From Beaufortia kweichowensis (lineage: Eukaryota; Chordata; Actinopteri; Cypriniformes; Gastromyzontidae): DNA of 64,000 nt. The DNA is taken from contig CM032798.1 in the NCBI GenBank assembly GCA_019155185.1, positions 7,267,501 through 7,331,500 of the forward strand. Reading direction: 5' to 3'. This document shows positions 26,932 to 40,024 of the stretch, piece by piece. The notes beneath the pieces were generated by a model, which did no database searches, had not been told where the DNA came from, and was given only the letters and a program-made list of their open reading frames with translations. The translations under genes were made by a program, and so were the position numbers. Position 1 is the first letter of the stretch, and every line of letters begins with the position of its first letter.

Positions 26932-28877
26932 CTACGTCGTCTTGTTGGATTTATCTCGTGACGTAGTGGAACTTGGCTTTGCCTGGGTCTGCAACTGTGC
27001 TTCAGCCCTAGACCTTGGTGTGGTACCACTTCGCATTGTCCCTGATCTGTCCTGTTGCTCTTCACCAGCTTGGGAGGTTGGGGGAGTTGGCTTTTTTGAA
27101 GTCCCTGGAACCTCTACAGATCTTTGAGAAGAGGAGGTTGGCTCAGATTTGGTAGTTGGTGTTTGTTTAGACGGAGACTCAGTCAGACGTGGCGAGTGAG
27201 AGCCAGAAGCAGCAGATGTCCCTACGCGGTCAGGAGAATCAGGATGCTCCAGGCGACTTTCTTTTATCTTTGGGTGGGTGGCATCTGCTGGGGGACGCTG
27301 GTCCTTTGTCCGTTCCAAGGCCTCTTTGGTTCCTGGGATGTTGAGTTTTACAGGGCCCAACATGCTCTTGGCAACAGTGGCCAGCTGAGAGACAACTTTG
27401 TCCATTCCACTCTCGGAGGGAGTGGAGGGAGATGCAGCAGCAGCGGCCGCAGCCTGTCTGCGGTTGTCAGCCTCCTTCATCTCCTTTGTGATGCCTCCAG
27501 TTGGTGTGGTAGCAGCAGGGGCATCCTTGGCTAGCATAGAAGCAGGGCTACTAGTTTTGGACCTTGCCTCAGAAGTTTTGGAGGTCCTTCGATCCAAAGG
27601 AGGGGTGGGTTTGACAAATGGGTCTTTGATAACAGAGGTAAATGCGCTGCCTTGGGTAGAAAAGGTGCTGGACAGAGGGCTGGGCTGAGGTGGAGAAGGC
27701 CTAGGACTAGACTGAGACGCCTGTGCTCTTGACTCTACCTTTTTTGAACCCTCATCTAGTGTTGAACTGGAGCCTTGGACCACAGAGGTTAGGGGCTTTG
27801 TGGGATTCTGTTCTAAAGTCTTGGGTACAGCTTGACTTTGTGGTGAGATTAAAGTTTGCGTCTGAGATTGAGTGTTAAATTGACTTTGTACCTGCAGTCC
27901 TCGGCTAAATTGAGGTGAGCTTGGGGGTGCAATTGTGGAGGATGTCAGTCCCAGTGTTGGTGGAGCTGCAGGTCCCATTCTGATGGTATGGGGTAAGGCA
28001 ATTACCGTAGTCGGCCGCAGGACATGGCTGGGAGGAACATAACTTGGCCGACGTCCATCCTGACTATCTTCAGATCCTTCATCTGTTTCATCCTCTGAGG
28101 AGTCCACCTCATGGATAGCGTCCTGCTTCTGAAGAGACTCGCGGCGTTCAGCACGATCCTGGCGTATGGCCGACAGCTTGTCTTTTAGTTTACTCTTTCC
28201 AGGAACCAGACCCAGAGAACCGGTTCCAGACTCGGGACCTTCTTGCCGGCCAAGTTTGCGAACAGAACTCTTCTGCAGACTTCCCTTTTCTGCAGGAGAA
28301 ACTCGTCCACCTAGTAGAGTCTCACTGGCTGACTCCTGCAGGCTCTGTAGACTAGGGTCTCGCTGCAGCATCTCCTTCTTAAACTCTGAATGTGAGGTAT
28401 CAAGACTGTGTTTACGGCTGCCACCAACCGGCAGTTTTTTGTCTGCAGCAGATGAGGGAGAAGGAGAGGAAGATGATGAAGAGAGAGAAGCTGCAAGTTT
28501 CTCTGCTGACTGGACACGTTTGAGTAAAGGAGAACGTGGAGGGTCTGCACTCTTCGGGCGGGATATCTGTCGTACCAACGGAGGTGAAGAATGCAGTTTT
28601 ACAGGAAAGGACTGGCCTATTGATGATGTGATGAGGCCATGGCTTGGCAGCGGTGAAGGAGAGCGCTGGGGGGAGGTGCTCTGAGGGGTGGGAGATGGTG
28701 TGCGGGCCAGTGGAGATAAGGGGATGTTGCCTGCAGATTTGCGGCGGGGTGAACGGTACTGCCGCTGCAGTTTGGGAGCTAGACCATGTAAGGAGCTGGG
28801 TCTGATCTGACCGGAACTGGCAGGAGAGTTTGGCACACTTGAGCTAGGTGAGCTACTCTGAGATGAGTTCCCACCGA
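26932..28877 (-). CDS. mast2: mast2 terminal coding exon 26 (disordered C-terminal tail)
   Basis: One 1946-nt exon encodes the last 648 residues and stops at TAG (CTA at 26932-26934 on plus). The first third is conserved: GGNSSQSSSPSSSVPNSPAS, SSLHGLAPKLQRQYRSPRRK, then SAGNIPLSPLARTPSPTPQ and RPKSADPPRSPLLKRVQSAE. A second conserved island is RQDRAERRESLQKQDAIHEV followed by DSSEDETDEGSEDSQDG. The remainder is Ser/Pro/Thr/Gln-rich with poly-Ser and poly-Ala runs and shows no fold. The open frames on the opposite strand here reflect its composition. Confidence 0.97.
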
Positions 28878-31800
28878 CTGCATTAGAGGAAAAATGTATT
28901 AGATAAATGATAACACATTATTGAATTTACACAACAACAAAAACACTTACAAATTTTTATATTCAATATTAGTAGCTGTTTGTATTTTAAAAGTGTTTTT
29001 TATCGTTAGAACTGTTATAAAAGAAGGCTTTACCTGAATGAGCAGAGTCTGGTGTAGAACGACAGCCCTGTGTGGGTGAACGAGGGGACATGTGCGTAGG
29101 AGATCCTGGGACACTCTCGCCAGATGAAACTGAGCGGTTGAGGGAGGACAGACTGCGGCTGGTGTGAAGGAGAGTCGCTTGCTTGGTGATCTTACGGAAA
29201 AGTGAGTTTCTCTTTTTACTGTAATGGACACAAGCAGGCCATTAATGGGAAAGAACTGAAAGTAGAACAATGTGAGGACAAAGATTATTGACTGTACATG
29301 CTGAACTCACCTGTCCTGTCCTTCTCTGCTTTTGTTTTTTTTATTGCGTCGAGCCATTTTGGACTTGTGGCTGGTCTTGCGTGCGGGTCCAACCTTAATG
29401 GATGTATTCTCAAAGGGTGTAGCAGAGATAGATACTTTACTGCCACTCTACAACATAAAACAAAAATTAATTCTTTGAACATCCACAATGTCAAACATCA
29501 AGTTCCACCAGACTTGTGTTTGCACCTTCAGAATGAGTTCTACAACTTCTGTGTGCACCAGTCCATGGACTGGCTCTCCATTAACATGTGTGATGAGATC
29601 TCCTTCTCTCAGTCCAGCTTCATGAGCAGGTCCTCCATCCTCCACATGCTGCAAATCAACATGTTATAGCATTTATAAACACATATAGGTGTAGTTTTAA
29701 ATGTGATGGCACCATTCGGGTATAAATGGGGTTGCTGTGCTTACCCAGACCATGTGGTGCACAGTATAAATGTCTGTGTCTCCCATGTAAACCCTGATGG
29801 CACGTAGGGTGAAGCCATATTTCTTGCCAGCTCGGTGAATGACTATGGCAGGTTTAATGCTGCAGATAGCCGGGGATAGGTCTCGACTAGGAGAAGAGTC
29901 GCGAGATGATGGGTTGGAGGAAAGAGAATGAGGGGACATGGGGCTGGCCAGAGGAGAGGCACCATGGTGGTCTGCAAGAAAAAAAATTGCTCTTTAAGAG
30001 GAAGTTAATAAATAAGTATTAGTATAAGTATTATTTTGCCAAGGAGAAAATATTACAGGATTAAGATTCTTGTTGGTCCCATTTTTATCAACCAAACAGG
30101 ACTGTGTTTAAAACCTTCAAGATTTCACAGTGGATGGAACAAACCAGGATTAGTACTGACCTCTTTGACAGGATTGTTGTTCCAGCACCAACAAATCTTA
30201 CTTAGCAAAGTCATAGAGACCACTCACATGCACTCGTACTTACCAGCAGGGATCATAAGTGACAGGGTGGTGGCAGATGCTGATTTGATGACCTTGTTGA
30301 GTGGGCGTGATGCATGTTTCTCAGTATCTCCTGACAGCAGTCTATGTCGAGCTCTGCGGGCAGCTAGATCACTAATGGCTTTAGGAGTGGAGTTGTCAGA
30401 GCCTTCAGCACTGAAGCGAGAGGTCCGATCCAACACGTCACCAGAACTTCCAGCTGAACACACACAGACATAATGCTAATATACTGTATTAAAATCCTAA
30501 AATTATATAATGTGACTTTTTGACTTAAACAGCTTTTGGCTAAACTAGTGATATTACTGCTAATCTTAAAAATAAGACTGACGTGTGAGTGTGGATTGGC
30601 TGATTTGGCTGGATGTGGATCCTGGTGTGGTGGGAGATTCATCCAGCCTCAGTTCTCTCTCCACAGGGAGCTCTGGGATGGCCTGTGGCAGATCTTCTCC
30701 ACGAGGACCCCTCACAGGAGTCTTTCTGCCTCCCACACCCCCATCCTCTTCGCTGGAGATGGCAAATCGAGGCATTTCAATGATTGCCGAGCAGCAGCGC
30801 CGACGAACCGTCAGTGGCGGACTGGAGTCGCTCTCAGTGTGAGAGGACTCGGAAACAGAGAGGCGCTTTCTTAGGCTGAAAGAAACCAAACATGTTTATT
30901 TAAGTGTGACAAACATGACAGACCTATTGCAGTTGCATGTTTTAATAATAAAAATCACACATTACTCACATTTCAGGCGAGCCCACCAGCCAGCTCCGAT
31001 CTCTGGACTTCAGGCCGCTGAGACTATCAATCCGTTCTCCTCCCTCTTCACTTAGACTGCGCTTAGTTGGTGGAGGGGTGCGCTTCTCCTCATGCAAGGA
31101 CAGACGCTCCATACTACTATACACCTGAAAGTCAAAAACAATAAAAATGGAGAAAGAAAAAAATTTGATTGAGAAAGCACAAGATAAACAGAGAGAACAA
31201 CAACTTATTAAATGCATATCATATTTTATGAAACTAAAACGAATTCAAAATTCTGATTGGATTTTAAAACTATTGTAAAAGCATATGTACGCCTATGATT
31301 TATACACAAAAATAATATGTGACTTGGCAGCTATAGCAGACTGCTGTTAAGCTTATGAATTATATTACATGGTAAAAAATTATTATTATTTATTAAGCTG
31401 TTTTCAAGTTTAATCACACTGTTTTTGCTGTGGTTGGTGGGATGGTTGTATGTGTTGCTCCATACTTTGCTGAACCGTGGAGAGCAGGAAGAGAATTGGC
31501 GGATCTCCAAGTGGTCATCATCATTAGTGTCTTCCTCGTCCTCCGAGTCCACATGATGATACCGATCCGAGCGTGCTAGAGGGTCAAAGAGAAAGTGAGA
31601 TCTCAGATTGTATTACATCTGTAGTTGTGCATTACAACCAAGAGAAAAACAGCAGGAGAAAAACAAAGCACAAAAACATTATAAGTAAAAAACTGTCTCA
31701 TTTATCTCAACTAACCTTTCACCTTAGAAATTTTCAATGCTGTCTGAAATATTTTTATGCCTAATATAAATGATTCCGTTACAGTGTTGAATGAACACCA

Positions 31801-34800
31801 CATCCAATTTAAAATCGAGGTCCTAAACCAAACCAGTTCTGCACTGTTCGAGAATGTAAGCCCATGTGGTGCATGTCAGTGTAGCAGGTACAAAAGAACG
31901 CGATGAAGTGTGTCATTTATACATTTTACTTCAGTCCCTGCTGTCTTAAAACATACTGTCAAAGTAGCTTGTGTCATCCTCCGACTCCAGCTGAGGGATG
32001 AACTCGGCCTTCTGCCTCAGGAGACTATTCCAGTCCAGATCACTGAAGAAGCGGTGCTGTTTCACCTCAAAGGCACTCCCTGTGAGACAGACAGACCGAA
32101 GAACTCCTCAAATATTTCTTACAGAACAGAGCTGTAGAACACATTCTTTTCAAGATTTTCTGTTCTGTTTTTATTCATGCACTTTTAATCTCATCAGATC
32201 AAGGACTAGTGAGTGTATGTAAGGCTAGAGGACCTGTTCCCAGACGCTCCAGGGGGTTTTGCCGTAGTAGCTTGGAGATGAGATCTTGTGCTTCGGGAGG
32301 TAAAGCTTCATCACCCTCTGGCCAGATTATTTCATCTGTTAAACCAAACATATTGATTAGATCTAGAACTAGATATGGCAGATTACACACAGAATAAACA
32401 AGTCAGGAGTTACAGTAAATGGAAAATGACTAAGACATTTTAGAAGTAAAGCAATTTTTTTAAAAGCAAGATTAACATAAATTGAACCTACATATACAGT
32501 AGCATCAGTCAAACATCCTACAGTACGACGTTTAACGGTTTCTCATTATTAATAAGACCTTTTTTTCGTATGCCTTGAAAAAGCTAATATAAGAGAATGC
32601 TTTTAATTGCACATTTCTGTTTACTACATAACATCAATACTTCCATCTGTGTCATCTAATTAATTTAATAAGATTACTAAAATAGGATACATACTAATAG
32701 AAAAAGCAATTCTAGAATCAGCCAAACTCATGACTGATACTACAGAAAGATTTAAGGGGATATGAATATGGCACTAACCACTGATGACTTGTCCAAACAG
32801 TTCTTCAGGTGTATCTCCAAAAAAAGGAGCACAGCCCACAAGAAACTCATACAAAATGACTCCCATGGCCCACCAGTCCACTGGTTTACCATAACCCTGC
32901 CTCAGAATGACCTCTGGTGCTATGTATTCAGGAGTGCCACACACCTGAGACAGAGAGAAATAGAAGCGAATTAAGAAGATATTTTGATTTTCTTTAATGA
33001 AAAACACAATGGAAACATATTATACGACTATAGGAGACCTCTACCTGTTTGTCCAAAAATTCACGGGTATCTTTTTCAATGTGGCCCTCATACAGATTAG
33101 TTGTCAAGCTCATTAAACCAATCTTGGATAGGCCAAAATCTGTTAGTTTGATGTGTCCCATTGATGTAATAAGGAGACTGTAAAAAAAAACAAGCCATTT
33201 ACAGTATTATACTGTATTTTTATACTGTATTTTTAATTCTTACGGTGGCTAAGCACTTTAAATTTAACATAGGAAGCCAACTTGTGCTTACTTGTCAGGT
33301 TTGAGGTCCCTGTGCACAATGCCATAGTTGTGAAGGTATTCAAGAGCTAGAACTGTCTCAGCAAAGTACATGCGTGCCATGTCCACAGGAAGAGCTCCGA
33401 TATGCTTCAGAAGAGTGGCACAGTCCCCACCTTTAGACATAGATTCAGTTTTAATTACAATGCAGACTTGACTTAATTATACTAACATCCTACCAAGAAT
33501 ATATTCAATCTCTATGCAGATGTTTTAGAAGTGTTACTTACCCTCCACATACTCCATAACCATGCAAAGATGTCGTCTTGTCTCAAAAGAGCAGAACATG
33601 CTGACAACGAAAGGGTTCTCTGCAAATGTAAGAATATCTCTTTCCACAAAGGCCTGCTGGATCTGGTTCCTCAGGATCAAGTTCTGTTTGTTGATCTTCT
33701 TCATGGCAAACCGCTGACGGGTCTCCTTGTGCCTCACCAGAAACACGGCCCTGGTTGGAGAGAGACAGGCAATGAAGCTTAGCCTTAATTTGTCCGCTAT
33801 GACTAACATATATAATCATTCCTACAGTGGTAAGGTCCTGCTGTCTTACCCATAAGCTCCATTACTGATGAGTTTTATAGTTTCAAAGTCTTCTTCACGA
33901 GGAGTTTTAGTTTTGGGCTGTGGCTGTGGAGGCTGAACAGTGGCTCCCCGACTCTGCACAGAAATGACAATACATGACTGAAAATGTTAAACTACTAGAC
34001 ATCACACACTCTCCATCTTTGCGAATGGCTATGGTAAAATCTATTTTTCAATTTAATTACTCACGTCTGTGGATTCTTCTGTATCTGGTGTTTCAGGGTT
34101 ACCGCTATCATAGCTGCTCAGCTGAGCCATTTCTACAGAGACATAGACAGGTGCCAATTAAGAACAACACAAATATTGTTGTGGTAAGAATCTAAAACTT
34201 ATGTTTCTTAAGTATCTGTAATGAAACATCCCGAAATAATCTACAGGATCTTACCTTCCAGGGGGTCCCTGGTAAGGCCCAGCTGGCTGATGATGTAACG
34301 AGGGATATCAGACTTGATGCCCTGACCCTCTTTAGCATGACCCTCAGCGGCCTCTAAAAGGTGGTAGAACTCCTCTGGATCAAACTCCTACAACACACAC
34401 ACACACAGGGAATAAGGTCTGCTTAATACATATATCTATTTATTATCTGTACCGCTTTACTCTTATAAGGCCCTCATAATCAATTCATATATTTAAAATG
34501 TAAACACTTCAAAAAAGCACTTTCTAGTAGTGCTCCTATAGTAGATTTATGGTATCAGACAGCAATACCAAGGTACTTAAAAAAATGCTGGCAAATAAAC
34601 AAAACTGTCAGAAATCACTGTTAATTTGAGGATCCATTTGTAATATTTTTCTTGTGGTAACTCAGGCAGGTTTGTCTCATGGTGTCACTATGAGGTATTA
34701 AGGACGTATTGTGCTCACATGAAGCAGAACAGGTTAACAGCTCATTTCCTCTCTCAGCTGCTGGTCCTCCATCAATGCATGTTGTCACACCATTGACTAT

Positions 34801-37800
34801 ACCAGATTACTCAAAATACACATGTGGCCACAGTCCTGCTGCTCAGTGTGGAAATCACAGGGGCTTCCTGTGTTTGCATGCATGCTTTTAGTCTACTGTG
34901 AATTAATAAATGGTTTTAATACACTGTCTGGCAATTGAAAACACTAAAATAAACTAATCACAGTGCTTCTGTAGCTTTAAAATATTGCCTTAAATCACCA
35001 AGCATGTTTTTTTAATTGCTCTGTATTGAGCATGTGCTTCATTAACTATGAAAAGCAGTTTTCTCTGAAGCTCAGAATAATGCTAAGCATTCCAGATCAA
35101 AGACATTTGTGACCCTGGACCACAAAACCCGTCATAGTGTCATAAATTATACACCAGCTGAACAAATAAGCTTTCCATTAATGTATGGTTTGTTATGATA
35201 GGACATTATTACAGAGATACAACTATTTAAAAATCTGGAATCTGAGGGTGTAAAAAAAATCAAAATATTGAGAAAATCGCCTTTCACAAAAATAAAACCT
35301 TTGATATATTTAGGGTAGGAAATTTTCTAAATATCTTCATGGAATAACTCTCAGCATAAAAGAAAAATCGATAATTTTGACCCATATCATGTATTTTTGG
35401 ATATTGCTAACGAATTTACCTGTGCTAGTTATGACTGGTTTGGTGGTCCAGGGACACATTTAAGATATCAGTGCTTACCAGACACTCCAACAGACGAGCC
35501 GGTCGGGCGATGATTATCATTAGCTTTTTTACCAGCTGGGTGACAAAAGTCACCTCCCCACTTTCTGAGCGCTCATGAGCCTGCCAACAAACAGAGAAGA
35601 GAATGTATATGTTTAGAATGACAAGGTACCATAATAACCAACTTGTGTTTCAGTATTAAATACCCAGATGCATGGGAAATTTTATCCTAAAATGCAATGC
35701 GTCAGCTTTAATTTCATCGTGCCAACTTAACTGGAAATGTAACTCCTTCTTGGCTCATCATACTGCCAAACATAGTCATTTTGTAAATTATTAGATTTTT
35801 ATATTGTATACCATTCCAAAGATAGCTAATGTTTTTATTAAGATCAAAGTCTGTCCTAAAATATGTGATTACTAAACAAAGGGATTGAATGAAGTGATCA
35901 GAAAATGTGCATAAAAAGGGAGAGTTCATAAGGAAGATAAAAGAGACAGTTCATCATCGGGACAGAGATGAGCTGTTTAGAGTCGATGGTTTAACAGCGG
36001 GCTGACAGTAATAGAGTCATCTTTGACAGACAGTCCAGTCACCTCAGGGGAAGTCTAATCAACCTCTGAATAATTTATACAGGTAATGAAACCGCCAGTG
36101 AACCGCACACACATAGGGTAATAAAGGCTCTCCGCACTGAGTAAATATACCATAGACCGACAGAAGTTACAAGAGTGAGATGTACTGTAGGACTGGGGAC
36201 GGATTTAGTTTAACATACCCTGCCTGAGAGAAAACCACAGGAGATACACTACACTTCCTGGATGTACGAGGTCAAAAGATGTTTCCTCCAGGACCAGGCA
36301 TCAGGGTGACAGGTCACTTGAGTGACCCAGGACTTGAAATTGGCTCCTGTGGTTTTTAATAATGCAACCATGGGAGACTGAATGATACAGACTGGTAATT
36401 TGTAAAAAGACAAACTAGTCTGGCCTTAAGACATATGTCCAGTTAAAGGGATAGTTCACCACCCCAAAAATTCTGTCATCATTTATTCACCCTCACGTTG
36501 TTCAAAATCTGTATACGACTTTCTTCTGTAGAACCAAAAATAAAAGTATTTTAAGAAATGTTTTGGTGACTTTATGTCTATTCAATAGTATAAAGTCAAC
36601 GAGGGTCAATGTTGTTTAGTTACAAAGTTCTAAAAAGATGTGTTCTTTGTGTTCTGCGAAAAGAAAGAAAGTCATACAGGTTTGGAATGACATTAGGCTG
36701 AGTAAATTTGGGGGGAACTTTCCATTAAACTTGGACAAAGCAAGAAAGGCATCCAGGGAATAACAAAATCTGATCAACAAAAATACTAGTGAATCCAAAA
36801 AAGGTTATCAATACTGTTATTTTAACAATAATACAATATGAACTTAATTTTGTTTCCTAAAAGTAATATATGATAAATAAAATTTTAAATTATAATTTCA
36901 TTAAATTAATATCGCAACAAAATTGCCAAATTACAGGAATATAATCCCTTTTTCAGACTAGCGGTGTGCCCACATATCAACAAAATAAAATCTATCATAC
37001 TATAAGCTTGACACCATGCAACCCTGCAAAGTGAAAACAAGCAGAAACTCAACTGTTAGGTCCTCATGGTTTCGGAGCGAGCTCTGCTCCCAGCGCTCTA
37101 AAATGTGCTGAAGAACCTGCTCTTCCTCCAGTCTCCTCTGCCACGAAACGCAGGACATCCTCTGGCCGAGCGAGGTATCGTTAAATGCAGAAATCAGGAA
37201 TGCGCTCTTTTGAAGCACATCTGCTGAAGATGCGATTTATGCTGCGATCCCCGTCTAGACCACCTGTCACCATCGGTGCCCAAACCAAAACAGCCAATTA
37301 TCATGTGCTGGATGATGTCATCCCTACTCCCCTGAAAGCCAAGTACGTGGACCGTGTGTATGACGGCTGCATGATAGCGCTGCGATTGCATGAGATCATG
37401 CCACCTGCATGCACAGTTTCGATTCTAGCAGGCAACAGCGATGGGAGGGTTATGGACAACCAACCGAAAAAAGGGAAAACCTGTCCTGATCCCTCCTTCT
37501 AAGCTCACCCCCCTCTTCCTCTCTCTCTCTCTCTCTCCCTGCACCCTCCTCTTGGGTGTCTGGGATACTCATCTGTCACCAGCGGTGGTTACTGGGGTGT
37601 GAAATTGAAATCAGGCAGGAGCTCCACCCCCCTTCCCGATAATACACAACAAACACTCGTGCATTCCAACACACACAAACACCCGAAAGATTTGTAGGTT
37701 TAGAATGGGACCTCAGGGAGTCATAACGCTGGCTAATGCCTATAGGGTACTGTGACTGAGCTAATCAAGACATCAGCAACCTGTCCAACCCTTCTGACTA

Positions 37801-39980
37801 ATGCAGAAGTGACAGGTGACCACAGATGCAACAGAAATGAGGAATTGGGTCAGGAATCAGAGATCCAGAGATGACCTCTGCCCTGCTGTGATGACATCAC
37901 CACTATGACAGACACACAAACAGGGATTTATGGAGGAAGAACCAAACGGAGGACCTCAGTGAAACCAGGCATGACAATTCCTGAACACCCCACATATACA
38001 CACATACAAGTGATACCATTGTAATAATTTTGCAACACATACCTGGTTATTATTACTGCTTATTGCTTATTTTGCTTATTAAAATTAGTGCTGTCGTAAT
38101 ATCATTTTTTCAACACACAATTATTGTGGCTAAAAGAATTTACTATAAAAACATTATCCTGACATCCATGAATTTTTTTTAATGAATCAATAATGCTATG
38201 TTCTTTTAACTCGTCTTTGTTTATTCTGAGAGTTTTTTAATGTGTCTCTTAAGGAGAAAACGTAACAGTGTTGAATTATTAACGATACTACCATATACAG
38301 TGTGTATAATTAACACAAATTTATTATCATGGATTTTGATATCACAGTTGTTGTTAATACTGGTATATTGTGACACTAACCCTAACTGAAAGTCCACAAA
38401 TTGTTTAGTAACCAAAACTCAAGTTAAAACTCAAAGCTTTATAAAATTATAAATATAATAAATTATCCAAGTAGATACCTATATTTGGGTGGTTGACAAA
38501 AGTCTATGTCATATGGTGTGACCTACAATAAATCAATTACAGTAAGATAAATCCTTCTCATCCTATTTGTAACTCCAGCAAAGAAGATAAATCTCTCATG
38601 CTATTTGTATATTTTTAATTTTTTTTACATTTTTGCTGTCACACCATAGGACACAGTCACATATTTATTTGTCAACTACCCATTTATACTTTGTCAACAT
38701 TACTGATTTGGATATTCTCGCAACCAACTTCAACTCTAGCTAAGATGCCATGTACTGGAATTGGCTGCTTTCCCTTAATTTCATATTTGGCCCCATTTTT
38801 TTACAAACAAAAATGAAAACTTTTAAATGGTAGGTGTATATTACTTTAAACATCTGCACACACACAACTGTCTATGTAAACTCACATCCTGGTGCAGTTT
38901 CTCAAGGTTCTCCTGTAGTTCGTAGAAGTAACGGGAGGTGATGAGACCCTCACGAGACTTATCCAGGCAGTCACGGGACAGTTCGATGACCTGGTGGTGG
39001 ATGAAGCTCAGGACGCCGTCTGCTAAAGGCATGACTTTGTCAGGAGCTGAGGACGATATGAATTCAGCCAGACGTATCTCCATCTGAGCAGTAGCCTGTG
39101 AGAGAGAAGATACAGATGGGGCTTTAACGTGCATATCTGTACGCAAATCTTGAGCTGGGTTCTAGAAAGGCCAAACCACTGATGAAGATAGGGATGCATT
39201 TGACTCATCTTTTTTATTATTTTATAATGTTAACAACAAGTTCCTTTGAAAGACAACAGGAAAAATCTAATTATGACCAATTTCATTTCTGTCTTTTATA
39301 AAAAAAATCTTTCATTAAGATCTCATTTCTATAGCCATCAAGCAATATGAAGTGACAGTGAGATTGATTTAAAGTCCAGGAGTTGTGTTTGTCACTGTTG
39401 TATTACAAGCTCACCTTGGGAAAACGCTCCTTGTAAACATGGTTCATCATGACGATCTCATGGTCAAAGGATATGGGTGAGCGTCCAGGGCTGAAGAAGG
39501 CAAGCACAAAAAGAAGCAGAGACAGAATAAGTGGAAGAAGTATTGCAATAGGGTCTTACCTGAAATGTATTAGGTAAAGTCTAAAGATAATTTTAATAGT
39601 AATTTGCCTTTGAGCAGGAACATTAAAGTACCCTGTAATCTATAACCTTAAAGACAGGACTGAAGCACCTGGATTGACATATCCAACCTCATTCATATAA
39701 AAACAAAATTATGAACCAATGTGACAATGTCAATGTCCTACAGGGAACACTGAGAGATATGTCTTGTGAAAGTGTGTGCGTCTACATATTTTATACAACA
39801 GATGCAGCTGTGACCGTATGAGTCATTCAGTAAAGGTAAGCTAGTCACATGACCCTGAGGATGAGGTAATGCTATAAGTCATCAATCGAAGCCTCGCGAA
39901 CCCTATTATCCCGACTGATTGAATGAACACATACTCTCCAAAGCCCATCTGGTCAACCTCCAGGGTGCTGTTGAGCGATG

Positions 39981-40024
<44 letters not shown>

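Noticed and set aside
27124..28684. Long plus-strand open frames (96 to 172 aa) opposite the last mast2 exon
   Set aside because: They are antisense shadows of the Ser/Pro-rich coding exon, with no homology I recognise and no start or splice context of their own.
37185..37502. Plus-strand 105-aa open frame in the intron between exons 7 and 8
   Set aside because: No recognisable domain, no splice-flanked structure, and it overlaps an opposite open frame; more likely the effect of a GC-richer patch.
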